Part shown: piece after piece, positions 1 through 10,117 of the stretch
Numbering within the stretch: the stretch's first letter is position 1
Layout: each line of letters opens with the position of its first letter
DNA from: Porphyra umbilicalis
Lineage: Eukaryota; Rhodophyta; Bangiophyceae; Bangiales; Bangiaceae
Length of the DNA: 64,000 nucleotides
Direction: 5' to 3'
Assembly (NCBI GenBank): GCA_002049455.2
Contig: KV918767.1
Coordinates: 428,256 to 492,255, forward strand
Notes under the pieces: generated by a model
Databases searched by the model: none
Told to the model about the DNA's origin: nothing
Seen by the model: only the letters and a program-made list of their open reading frames with translations
Position numbers and translations under genes: made by a program

Positions 1-467
1 TGGAGGGGTTGAGGGGCCGTGGGGCTGGAGGGGGGGAGGGGTGAAGACGCCGCTGGCTAGCCGGTGGCAGCCCCTACGGCGGCGGCGGCGGACCCTGCGC
101 CCGCGCCCCCTGTTGCGATAGGCTTGCTACTGGCAACAAGCCTAGCCATCATGGACGAGGGGGCGGGAGTGGCGTGGCGTTTGCCCCAGGGGGCGGGTGG
201 ACTGCGCGGTAGCGGCGGCGAAGGCGGACGTAGGTGTGAGGCCGGTGGGCTGGGGGGGGTGAGGCTGTCGGCGAGCCGTGCGTGGCTTGGGACTGTCGCA
301 AGCACGGCGTCGCCCGGGTGGGGGGCCGGCGCGCTCCGGGGCGGACGGCTCTGGCGCGCGCGCCTGCCCGTGGACGCCCGCAATGACATAAAAATAAAAA
401 CCAATGCAGTGCATGAAAAATATAACCACGTGCCAAGTGAAGCGCGACGCGGCATGCTTCAAGTCTA
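1..467. other. GC-rich flank, no gene recognised
   Basis: Both strands are open here, but only because the base composition is extreme. A minus-strand reading from an ATG at 455 down to a stop at 57 would start with a hydrophobic segment (WLYFSCTALVFIFMSL), followed by Pro/Arg/Ala-rich sequence without recognisable motifs. A short stem-loop (AGGCTTG...CAAGCCT) lies at about 120-143. Nothing here supports a gene firmly. Confidence 0.3.
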
Positions 468-702
468 TGGCGCGTCGCCAAAGAATGATCGGATCCGAGC
501 AAGTTCCACAGCAAGTTGCAGCATGCTGTGACCGTGCTGTGACTGTGCTTTGAAATAAAATTGCATGCTGAGGGCTCCTGGATGGCTCTGTGGGAGGCAA
601 GGACGATCACAGCCATTTTAATTCTGTGCTGTGAGCTGCTGTGAACTGCTGTGACTTGCTGTGAGCGTTTCTCAGATCCGATCATTCTTTGGCGACGCGC
701 CA
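468..702. mobile_element. MITE with about 32-bp terminal inverted repeats, TA-flanked
   Basis: The sequence starting TGGCGCGTCGCCAAAGAATG at 468 is repeated in inverse at 671-702 with one mismatch in about 32 bases. It is flanked by TA on both sides (466-467 and 703-704). The 170-bp centre carries several GCTGTGA-type short repeats that partly extend the inverted repeat. Size, TA duplication and lack of coding suggest a non-autonomous Tc1/mariner-like element. It lies about 240 bp upstream of the CWC27-like gene. Confidence 0.75.
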
Positions 703-909
703 TAAATAATGCTCCAGAACTTACTCGTATAGATTGTCTTCGATCACAGCACAACTCCAGGCCAGGGTGTTTTCGCGTACGCGCTTTCAGTCCAAAAGAG
801 CCTCTTAAGCACAGAATTAGTCGCTCGTCGGCGCACTCGGCTCTCGTCGCTGGCCTCCGACCCGACCCGCTGCCCCCCTCCCCCGTGGTTGTAGGCCTCG
901 GCGGTCGCG

Positions 910-938
910 CCCCCCCCCCCCCCCCCCCCCCCCCCCCC
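910..938 (+). repeat. Poly-C tract (29 C) in the 5' leader of the CWC27-like gene
   Basis: An uninterrupted run of 29 cytosines ends 4 bases before the ATG at 943 (run, GACC, ATG). Similar C tracts sit just 5' of the start codons at 6891 and, on the minus strand, 5522. Run length in such tracts is the least reliable part of any assembly. Confidence 0.8.
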
Positions 939-942
939 GACC

Positions 943-2884
943 ATGGACCTCACCCCCCCCCCACCGGCTTCGCCACCCTCCACACCACCGCCGGGGACAT
1001 CCCCCTGGCCCTCTTTTGCGCGGAAGCGCCGCTCGCGACGCGCTCCTTCCTCCGCCACGCCCTCGACGGCTACTATGACGGCACGCCCTTTCACCGCATC
1101 GCGGCGGCGCCCGCGGGCACCCCCCTCGGCCCCGACGGGTCGCCGACGCGCTTCCTCTATGGCGGCGACCCGAGCGGCACGGGCACCGGCGGCCACGCGG
1201 CGGGCACCACACCCACCGCCGACGGCGGGGCCGCCGGCCACGCCGACGAGCCGCACCCGCGGCTGTCGTTTCGGGTGCGCGGCGCGCTCGCGTCGGCGCG
1301 GCATGCGCCGGGGGACAACCGGTCCCAGTTTTTCTTGACGACGGGGCCCGCGGCGTGGCTCGACGGGCAGGGGCACACGCTGTACGGGCGCGTGGAGGGG
1401 GACGGGTGGTGGGCGCTCCGCGCGGCCGCGGGGGTGCCGACCGACGGCGAGACGCCGCTCGTGCCGCCCCGCGTGACGGCCGTGACGGTCGGGCGGCACC
1501 CGTTTGGGGACTTGGTCGCGGCGCCGCGGCCGCCGGCGGCGGTGGCAGCCGACGCGGCGGCGGCGCGCCGCCTGCCCCCGGCGCTCGGCGTGCGGAACCG
1601 GGCGGCGCTGTCGTTTGCGGGGGGGGGGGGGGCAGCGACGGGGAGGACGCGTCGGACGCGTCGGACGCGTCGGGGGGGGGGGGTTTGGGGGCGCCCAAGC
1701 GCCGCCGGGGCGGGATTAGCACCCACGAGCTGCTTGGGGGGCGGGGGGGGGCGCCGCCGCCGCCGCCGTCCCCATCGGCACCGCCGCCGTCGGCACCGCC
1801 GCCGTCGGCACCACCGCCGTCGGCACCACCGCCTCGGGCGCCGCCGCCTCCCACAACGGTGGCGGCGGCAGCGGTGTCGTCCGCCGCCGCGCCCGCGGCC
1901 GCCGCCGCGGCCCGATGCGCCCCCCCTGCCACCTCGCCGCCGGCGCGGTCGCCGTCCCCCTCCGCCGCCGCCGCGGCTGTGGACGACCCCCCCCCCCCTC
2001 CCGACGGCGGGGACCCGCCCCCCCTGTCGGCCGCCGACGCGTACGCGCAGCTGCGGTCGCGCCTCCTCGGGTCGGCCTCGACGGCGGCGGCCTCGACCGC
2101 GGCGGCGGCGGCGGCGGCGGCGGCGGCACCCCTCCCCCCCCCCCGCCGGCGCTGGCCACCCCCTACGCCCGCGGCGCGCGGCGGGGCAAAGCCGCCGCCC
2201 CACCCGCAGAGACGGCGTCTGCGCTCGCGTCGTGGGCGGCGACGCTCGCGTCGGCGGCGGCGGCAGACCCCGCGCGTGACGGCGGCAATGGCGGGGCGGC
2301 GGCGGGTGGTGGTGGCGGCGGCGGCGGTGGGGGCGGGGGCGGCGCCGACTGGGCGGCGGCGGCGCTCACGTTTGACACGGCGGGGCGGGCGGGGGAGGAG
2401 CGGGCGGGCGCGGCGGCCGACGATTACGCGGTGTTTGATCCGCGGGAGGGGGGGGGGGAGGCGGGGGTGGGGGGGGGGGGCGCGCCGCGACGGCCGGCAC
2501 GCGGCGGGCGGGCGGGAGCGGCGGGGGGCCGGCACCGGCGGGCGCCTGCGGGACGGGGGGGTACCCCCCGCCGGGGGGGAGGCCGATGCGACGGCGGCGG
2601 CGGTGCGGCGGCGGCGGCGGCAGAGGCGGCGGCGGCGGTGGCGACCAACGGGCCGCCGGCCGGGCGGCGGCGGCGGCGGTCGCGGGCGCGCCGGCCCGCG
2701 GGGGATGGTGACGGCGGTGGGGGGGCGGGCGCGGGGGGGGGGAGCGGGGGGGTGCCGACGCTGGGGGGGAGCCCCGCCACCGCCACCGCCGCACACGGCG
2801 GCGGGACGCAGAGGGGGGGGGGGGGGCGGCAGCCGCCGCCGCGGGGGGGTCGCCGCCGCCGCGGCAGAGGGGGGTGGCGCCTGA
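943..2884 (+). CDS. CWC27: CWC27-type peptidyl-prolyl isomerase (spliceosome-associated cyclophilin)
   Basis: Cyclophilin-fold protein of the Bact-stage spliceosome. The N-terminus matches the CWC27 pattern PPTxxxxLxTTxGDI, followed by FHRI, GGDPSGTGTGG, the core DNRSQFF, and the CWC27-specific exit strand HPFGDLV at about 1500. The expected Gln after FHRI is Tyr, with a roughly 10-residue insert before it. The active-site Trp region (WLDGQGH) is kept, unlike human CWC27. A Ser/Asp-rich stretch, Ala/Pro linkers, and then ADWAAAALTF...DDYAVFDPREGG at about 2345-2450 match the conserved CWC27 C-terminus (W..xLxF...F.xYDPRNP). The reading frame changes at C10 (953-962), G13 (1620-1632) and a C run near 2131-2142. 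The exact end is uncertain; the first plausible stop is at 2882-2884. Convergent with the next gene. Confidence 0.85.
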
Positions 2885-3242
2885 CGGCACCGGCGCGGTC
2901 CCATGGGCAGACGGCAGACGAGCCACGCTGCCCGGCGGTGCGGCAGGTGGGGTTACTGGCCGCGGCGGGCCGCCGCGTACCGGGCGGGCCGTGTGCGCGT
3001 CCCCTCACCGACCGCCGACGGCGCACACGCAACGGCGGCGAGCGTCTCGGCCACCGCCGACGCGGGCAGGCCCGTGCGGGCCTCGAGGGCGGCCAACACT
3101 TCCACGGGGCGCACTGCCCCCAACGCACCGACTCTTTACCGTCCCCGCCCTCACAACCCCAAAAAAAGCTCGACTCCTACTGCCCTGCCACGTCCAAACA
3201 CAAAAGAGCGCCGCACACCCCCACCCCCCTACACGGCCGCCG
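2885..3242. other. Convergent intergenic region between CWC27-like and ADCK1-like genes
   Basis: Both flanking genes end here, so this must hold the two 3' untranslated regions. No conserved motif, no clear polyadenylation signal and no ORF with recognisable content were seen. Confidence 0.5.
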
Positions 3243-5250
3243 TCACTGCCCCGCGGGCGCCCCCCCCCCCCCCCCCAACCCCCCCGCCCACCCCCCCACC
3301 GCCGCCCACACGCCCGCCGCCCACACCCCCCACGCGTACGCCCACACGCGCCAGAGGAGCTGCCACTTTGCCCACTTCCGGGCGAGCCACCCGCGCACCC
3401 CCCGGCGGCCGTCGGCCGCCTCGAGCACCCCCGCCACCGCCGCCGCAGACGCGAGGATGGTCGCCGACGGGGGCGCCGACAGCGACGCGGCGACCGCCCG
3501 CAGGTTGTCATTGACTTTGAGGACGAGGAGCAGCGGCCGGGGCACGCGGCCGAGCATCACCGACGCCGCCGACGCGACCGCCGACGTGCGCGCCGACGAG
3601 GAGAGGTGCGCGAGGGAGGCGGCCGTGGGGGGGTCGACAGCGCCGCCACATTGTTTTGGCGGGGGGGGGGGCGCCACCCGACGGCGGCTGCCGCTGCCGC
3701 CACTGCCCACGGCAGCGGCAGCGGCGGCGCCGTCACCGCCAGCCGCAGCCGCAGACGGCGCCGTCGGCGCGTCGCCAAGGGCGCCCGCCGCCGCGCCCGC
3801 CGGCTCGGCCTCCCCCGACAAGGACGCCCACGAGCGCATTGTGAGCATCGACGCAAAGAGCTTGTAGTGCTCGCCGACGCCCATCACCTCGGCCCCCCGC
3901 CGGAGGCCGTCCACGTCGGCGAGGAGGATGGCCCGCCACAGCCGCGCGTACTCGACCATAAACTCGGGGCTCAGCTGCTGGTACAGCCCGTGGTCGAGCA
4001 ACACGAGCTGCGGGGTCGGGCGCCGCCCCCCCCCCCGCCACCCGCCGCCGCCGCCGGCCGCACGAGCACGTTGGACGGGTGCGGGTCGCTGTGCACCCAC
4101 CCCGACCGAAAGACCATGTGCGCAAACGCGTCGGCGACGAGCGACCCGACCGCCCCCGCGTCGAGGCCCGCGGCGGCGACGCCCGCCGCGTCAGACAGGG
4201 GCACCCCCTCCTCCCAGCTCATGGTCAACACCCGCGGGCGCGTCAGCGGCCACACCACCGCCGGCGTGACGACCGCCGCGGCGAGCGCCGGGCGCGCCGC
4301 GAGCGACGCGGCGCACGCCTCATTGTTGGCCGCTTCGGCGACAAAGTTGAGCTCCCGCGGCAAGTTGCGCTCCGTCTCCTCGGCCAACCACGAGTAGTCA
4401 AAGGCGGGGAAGAGCGCGTGCACCGCGCCGACGAGCGCCTTGACGGTCGCGATATCCCCCGCCGCCGCGTCGCGCAAGCCCCGGTGCTGCACCTTGACGG
4501 CCACGGGGCGGCCGTCGCGGGTGACCGCGCGGTGCACTTGGGCGAGGCTCGCGCTCGCCACGGGCGCCCGCTCAAAGGACGCAAACACCGCCTCGGGGGC
4601 GCCGCCGAGCTCCTCCGCAACCGTCGCCGCCACTTGGGCGTACGGGCGCACGGGGCAGGCAGAGAGGAGGGGCGTCAGCCCCACACAATACTCGGGCGGC
4701 ACCAAAAAGTGCAGCTGCGCCGCGTGCTGCCCGAGCTTGATGTACAAGCCCCCATTCGCCTCGCAGAGGCGGCGGAGGCGGCCCGCGTTGCGCGCGTGCA
4801 CGGCGGCGAGCGCCGCGTCCGCGTCCGCGTCGCCCAGCCGGCGGTAGGTGGGGGAGAGCGACGTGGACGCTGCATAGTCGGCGGCCACGACGGCAACGGT
4901 GGCCACGGTGCGGGCGACGCGCGCGGCGCCGCCGACCGCCGCCGCCGACGCAGAGAGGTGGGCGAGGGACCAGCCGGGGGGGGGGGCGGGGGGGGGGGGG
5001 GGCACGGTGCCCGCCCGCCGCGGCCGCCGTCGCCGCGTCGACGCCGCCCGCGGGCACGTTGCTGGTGGCAAAGACGCCGTCGGCGGTGGCAGACGCCGGG
5101 GAGGGCGGGGGGGGGTCCCCGCCCCGTGGCGGGAGGCCCGCAAAGTAGACGCCCGCGGCGGTGGCGGCGGCGGCCGCCGACCAGCCGACCGCCGCGCCGC
5201 GCCGCCGCGGCCGCCGCCGCGCGGGGGGCGCCCCGCCGCCCGCCCGCGCC

Positions 5251-5296
<46 letters not shown>

Positions 5297-5522
5297 ACGC
5301 GCCCGCTGGTGGGAGGGAAAGGCCGGGCGTCAAGGGGGTCGCCGCGGGGGGGGGGAGCGACGGCGACCGCGTCGAGAGGGTGGGGGGGGGGGGGTGGCCG
5401 CCGCCGCCGCCGACGCCACCACCACCACCGCCCGACCGCGGCGGCGGCGGCGGCCGCCGCGGCAGGGTGCCGCGGGCGGCCGCTCGGCAGAGCGGCCGCA
5501 GCATGGCCGCCCCCGCCCACAT
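3243..5522 (-). CDS. ADCK1: ADCK1/ABC1K-type atypical kinase (UbiB family), mitochondrial
   Basis: UbiB/ABC1-family kinase-like ATPase. ADCK1 relatives act in mitochondria on lipid/coenzyme Q homeostasis. In order: an Arg-rich leader MLRPLCRAAARGTLPRR (second ATG at 5504), a membrane segment AAAAATAAGVYFAGL, the family helix RVARTVATVAVVAADY, the KxGQ motif (YIKLGQHAAQL), the Ala-rich loop ASASLAQVHRA, the lysine strand VAVKVQH, the catalytic HSDPHPSNVLV, and LLDHGLYQ in place of DFG. The ADCK1-specific tail is also present: ML...RSW, then VPRPLLLVLKVNDNLR. The frame changes at a C11 run (4026-4036) and in the G tract around 4976-5000; motifs continue on both sides. An alanine-rich insert of about 50 residues follows RSW. 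The start is chosen at 5522/5504 because the leader plus membrane segment mirrors the ADCK1 N-terminus. Confidence 0.87.
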
Positions 5523-6890
5523 CCGCACGCAGCGGGGGGGGGGGGCGGGGGGGGCGGGGGGGGGGGGTGCACCCGATCGATGCAAGGGGGGTAGGCGCGC
5601 GCGCCGGCGGCGCCGGCGCCGGCGGCACCGACGACGACGACGGCGCCGTCCTCTGTGGGGGCGTCCGTGGAAGCAGGCCATCCCGCCGCGCGGCCGCGCG
5701 GCGGTCAGACGGGCGGCCCGCAGCTGCAGCCACCGGTCGTGTGCCCTTCGGGCGGATGTGCAAAGTGCGCCCAGTCCACGGCCCGTCCGCACTTACATTG
5801 GGCAAGTCTGATTGTCTCGTCTTGTTGGCGACTCGAGAGCCGGGTTGTTCAAGCGTTCCTGGCGAGGGCGTTGTGCGTAGTTTTGTGAGGTATGTTCGCG
5901 GATATCGGATGTTCGGAACTTTGGGCACAAGAAATCTGCTCTTCCGGAAGCTCAGAAACAAAAAGTCGGACTGATTCTCATTTTCGCTCGCAGTCTATCA
6001 AGTCATGTACATTTAGTACCATGCGACCACCCAATCGCATGTATGGTCCACGCCTTGACCATCAAACGGGCGATGTCGGAAAATTACTGTCCATTCTGAG
6101 CTCTTCAGACCACCAATTGTATCACCATTAGTTCTTGAAGGCTAAATATTTCGTTACTCTTTTTATTCTACAGTACAGCATAAAGTCATTGTAGAACTTT
6201 ATTTTACAACCATCTTGTCGGTGATACTCTTGACGAAAACTGAAGGACCACTGTCCGAGGGTTCCTGGGGGGCCACTACCGCCCGGGCCCGCGGCTCTCT
6301 GAAACGACGAGCCGTGGAGCACCCCCGCAAACGCCCGTTTTCGAGGGGAGGCGTCGCCAACCCCGCTTGGGAGGCCCTGCCGCGGCTCGCCGGTGCAGAC
6401 GGCAGCCTGGCGCGCGCTGCCTCGGCCCGCCGCCGCCCCAGCGTCTGTGGCCGTGTGGGCGGGCGCGCCGGCCGAGCGGCGCGCCGCGGCGCCGCCCGCA
6501 GCCGCCTTCCGCCGCCAGCAGCGTCGCCCCGCCGGCCGGCGGCCCCGCCTCGCCCCCGCCAACGCGGCGCGTCCAGCGGGCGGGCGGTCAGACGGCCCGC
6601 GCGTGCCGGGCGGTCGGGAGCGCCGCCGACCGGCGGGCGTGCGCCCGACGTGGTGGTGGTGGCGGTTGCCCACTGCCGCGCCCGCGCGTTGCGCTTGCGC
6701 CTCGCTCCCGCCGCCGCACGCCGCCCCATCCCTGTGGCGCCTGCGGGTCCCCCCCGCCGCTGCTGCGTCCGTCTGTATTGGTGCGGTCGCCGCGAGCGGC
6801 CGTGCCCTCTTTTTTTTTTTCTTCTTTTGCGGCACCCATGCCGCCACGCGGCCGACCCGCCGCCCCCCCCCCCCCCCCCCCCCCCTTGCC
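5523..6890. promoter_or_regulatory. Divergent promoter interval between the ADCK1-like and RFPW-repeat genes
   Basis: The two genes point away from each other. 5530-5572 is a G tract (C tract on the coding strand) just 5' of the ADCK1-like start. 5800-6240 is a clear drop in GC with short A/T-rich stretches, the most likely core promoter zone. 6810-6830 is a T/C tract, and 6863-6885 a run of 23 C ending five bases before the ATG at 6891. No TATA box or other named motif can be asserted. Confidence 0.4.
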
Positions 6891-9522
6891 ATGGTGCCGA
6901 CACCACCCCCGCCGGCGGCGGCGCGCCCCCGCGGCGCCCGCTGCTTGGCGTTTGCGCACGCGGGCGGCGGCGCGGCGCCGTTTGTGGCCACGGGCCGCCC
7001 GCGGGTCGGGGTGGAGCGGGCGCGGCCGGCGGGCGCGCGCACGGGCGTTGCCGCCGCCAAGCGCCGGCGCGCGCGGCCGCCGGGCGACGACGCGCCGGCG
7101 CCGACGCGGACGTGCGTCGCGCAGGCGAATGATGGGGCGCCCCCGCCGGGGGAGGGGCCCCCCGTCGGCGAGCCGCCAACGGCGCGGCGGCTCGCGTGGC
7201 AGTGGCGGTGGCCAGTGGCGGCGGCGCAGCAACGCGCCGACGCGGGCGCGGACGCGGACGCGGACGCGGACGCCGACGCTGGCGGGGCTGCTGCTGGCGC
7301 AGACGCGCGCGGGACGCCGGCAACGGTGGCGTCGGATGGTGCATGGCACCACGACGGCGGATGGGACACGGCCGACGCAGACGATGCGGACGCGGGCGAT
7401 ACGGCAGCGGCGGGCGCCGTCTTGGCGGCCGCCGCCGCGGCGGCGTCGGGTCCCCACGGGGCGGCGACGGCGGCGGCGGGGGGCGCCCCCGCCGGCCCCC
7501 GCATGCCGTGGCCGTGGCGCCGCGTCGGCCACGGTGCCACTGACCGGGACGGCCCAGACGAGGCGGCGGCCATCCGTGGCGCCGCCCCCGCTGGGGAGGG
7601 CGTCGTTGCCGCGGTGGCCGACGCGGACTGGGACGGCGGCCACGGCGTGCACGGGGCGGTGGCGGCCGCGGACTGGGACGGCGCCGACGGTGCGGGCACG
7701 GATTTTGACGGCGCCATCCCGTGGGCGGGCGACATGGCCGCCGCGGGCTTTGTCGACACCCCGCTGGTGTGGGACGAGGCGGGCGGCGGGCGGCCGCCCG
7801 ACGCGCCGCCGCCGCCCGACTTTGTCGCCGTCGACCCGCTGGCGGCGGCGGTGCCCGCGGCGGCCCCCCCCCCCCCCCCCCGCGCTTCCCGTGGCAGCGG
7901 TGGCGGGGCCAAGCGGCAGCGTCGGCCGTGTCGCCGCCGAGCATCCTCGACGATGGGACGCTGTCGCCGCAGGCGGTCGTTGCCGTCGAGTCGGCGGCGG
8001 CGTGGGGTGGGGCGGACGCGGCTGCGGGCGAGCCACCCGCCGCGTCGCTGCCGCTGCCGCCGCCGCCGCCGCGCCGCTTTCCGTGGCAGCGCTGGCGGGA
8101 GGCGGCGGCGGGGGCGCCCGCCATCCTCGACGATGGGTCCCTGACGGACGAGGCGGCCGACGCCACGACGGCGGCGGTGGGGGCGGCCGCGAGGCGCTTT
8201 CCGTGGCACGGCTGGCGGGGGGAGGCGCCCACCGTCGCCGACGCGGTTGCCCCCGCGGAGGCGCCCGCGGCTGTAAGGGAGGAGGCTCTGGCAAAGGGGG
8301 TGGGGGGGACCCCGCCGCCCGTGGCGCCGGCGGCGGAGAGGGGTATTGGGGGTGACGCCCCGGCCGTCGCGGGCGCCGACGCGGCCGACCCACTGGGGGC
8401 CGACTCCCCGACGCCGACGCCGCCCGTCGCCGACGCGGTGGCGCCCGCGCGCGGCTTTGCGTGGCCGCGCTGGCTGGCCGACCGCGCCACGGCGGCGGCG
8501 ACGGCCGACGCGGTGCCGTCGGGCCGCTTCCCGTGGGACCAGTGGCGGGCGAGCCAGACGGCCGACGCGGCCGCGTCGGCGGCGGCGGCCGCCGCCGCTG
8601 CAGCCGCTGCCGCGTCGGCCGCCGCGTCGCCGGCCGCCGCGCCGCGCGTGCGCTTCCCGTGGCGGCGGGGCCCGCCACCGGCAGCGGCGGCGGCGGGCAG
8701 TGACGGCGACGCGGCGGCTGCCGCGGGTCCCGACGGGGGGACGCCGCCCGCTGCCCGCGTGCGCTTTCCGTGGGCGCGCCCGCCGTCGTCGATGGCGGCC
8801 GCCAGTGACGCGGGTGACGGCGGGGCGCGCAACGCCCCGTTCCGCTTCCCGTGGCAGGCCGCCCAAGCGCGTGGGGTGGGGGACGCGCGCGGCGGCGGTG
8901 CGGTTATGGCGCGCTTCCCCTTTCCGCTGCCGTGGCCGCGGCGGGGCGACGCGGCCACGGCGCCCGCCGCCAAGGACGCTGCGGCCGCTGTGGCCGATGA
9001 GGCCGCCACGGATTCGGCGGCGACCGCCGCCGCCACCGCCGTTGCGGCGGCCACCACAGTGGACGCGCCCGCCGCCCCCGCCGGCGGGCCCGTGACGGCG
9101 GGCACGGCCCCCCGGCTGTTCCTGGATCCCCCCCCCCCGGCGGGCGGCGCCGACACGGTGCCGCCGCCGCCCCTGTCGGACGCGGCCGCCGCCGAGGCGG
9201 CCGCCGCCGCGGCCGCGGCCGGCACCTTCCCCCGCACCCAACACCGGGTGCCGCTGCCGCTCCCCCGCCGGGAGCTCACCGTCACGGTCGTGCCCGTGGC
9301 GGCGCCCAAGCAGCTCAAGCGGTCGGCGGCGGCGGTCGTGGCGGCGTTTGGGCCGGCGGCCGCCGGGCTGCTCGCGCGGGCCCTCCGCGGGGGGGGCGGC
9401 GCCGGCGTGGCCGCCGCGCACGCGGCCACCACCGCGCCGGCGGTGGGTGCGGGCGGGTGCGTCGGGGCGGCGGCGGGCTGCGCGGCGGCGGCCGCCGGCG
9501 CGCCCCCCCGTCGGCGGCGGGG
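6891..9522 (+). CDS. Unrecognised low-complexity protein with repeated RFPWxRW tryptophan motifs
   Basis: Not a family I recognise. The ATG follows a C23 tract. The leader contains AFAHAGGGAAPFVATGRPR, which could be an organelle-targeting sequence. After an Ala/Asp-rich stretch come short tryptophan motifs spaced 24-86 residues apart: RRLAWQWRW (7185), RMPWPWRR (7499), two ADWDG units (about 7625, 7670), RFPWQRWRG (7882), RFPWQRWRE (8074), RFPWHGWRG (8194), GFAWPRWLA (8452), RFPWDQWRA (8524), RFPWRR (8653), RFPWARP (8764), RFPWQAA (8846) and RFPFPLPWPRR (8914). The first two RFPW units are followed by ILDDGTLS and ILDDGSLT. Linkers are almost pure Ala/Pro/Gly/Asp, so the chain looks disordered. 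The frame changes in the C run at about 7866-7881, exactly where the RFPW motifs start. A folded-looking end (RRELTVTVVPVAAPKQLKRS) precedes 9522. Function unknown. Confidence 0.6.
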
Positions 9523-9628
9523 GTGAGCGCAGGCGCCCTCTGGGCGTCTGCCGCCGCGCGCGTGCGCGCGGCGGTGGCCGCCCTCCCCCCTTCCCGCTGC
9601 TGTCTGTGCCGCCCGCGTCCCCCCCGAG
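9523..9628 (+). other. Candidate 106-nt GT-AG intron in the RFPW-repeat gene
   Basis: The sequence GGG|GTGAGC at 9520-9528 is a strong donor, and its TGA is the first stop after the RFPW ORF. A long pyrimidine tract follows and ends in CCCCCCCGAG|CGG at 9628. If the frame shifts by one at the C7 run (9503-9509), donor and acceptor are both in phase 0 and lead straight into the hydrophobic segment downstream. There is no ATG on the + strand between 9527 and 9965, so the downstream segment needs an upstream start. Inferred, not proven. Confidence 0.4.
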
Positions 9629-10117
9629 CGGGTGCTCGCGTTCGCCCTCTTCCTCCTCCTCCCCGAACTCGCGCGCGTCGTGTGGCGGGACCTCCACCAC
9701 GCGGATATCGCGTTGCGGACGGCCGCCGCGTCGCCGCCGCTGCTCGCGCGCATCACCGCCGCGGTGCACCGCCACACGGCGCTCGTTGGGGTGACGGGCG
9801 TGGCCTACCTGGCGGGCCTCTACGTCGCCGCCCTCTCGTCGGTGGTGGGGGGGGGTTGCTCGTCCTCGGCGCGGGGCTCGTCTTCAACGTGACCGCGCGG
9901 GTGCGCTTGGTCGGCGGCCGCGTGGAGGCGGTCGGCGTACGGCAGCGGGGGGACGTGCTCGTCGCTAATGCGCTCGCCGCGGCGCTCGTGGGGGGGGTCG
10001 GCCTCGTGGGGGGGGGGGGGGGATGGCCTGCGCGGGGGGGGGCTCGCGCTGGTCGTGGCCTACTGGGCGGCGCGCTACGTGTTTGTGCTCAGCCCGCGGG
10101 CGGCGTCGGCCAAGTGA
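9629..10117 (+). CDS. Multi-pass membrane segment, probable C-terminus of the RFPW-repeat gene
   Basis: It opens RVLAFALFLLLPELARVVW and continues with helices ALVGVTGVAYLAGLYVAAL, LLVLGAGLVF, VLVANALAAALVGGVGLV and LALVVAYWAARYVFVL, ending SPRAASAK and a TGA at 10115-10117. That is four to five membrane spans in about 160 residues. The frame changes at G runs near 9847-9855 and 10009-10041. No ATG is available in front of it, so it is best read as the last exon of the upstream gene rather than a separate gene. No family recognised. Confidence 0.5.

Noticed and set aside
57-455. Possible small membrane protein on the minus strand
   Set aside because: One hydrophobic segment after an ATG, but the rest is Pro/Ser/Ala without motifs and the region is as open on the other strand.
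817-2904. Minus-strand reading of nearly 700 codons opposite the CWC27-like gene
   Set aside because: Almost pure Arg/Pro/Ala; it is the GC-rich shadow of a gene with clear cyclophilin motifs on the other strand.
4079-5974. Plus-strand 631-codon reading opposite the ADCK1-like gene
   Set aside because: No motif, Arg/Gly-rich; the minus strand carries the kinase signatures.
6128-9777. Two overlapping minus-strand readings of about 1,200 codons
   Set aside because: Both are low-complexity antisense shadows of the RFPW-repeat gene. Two such long frames overlapping on one strand is itself a sign of composition.
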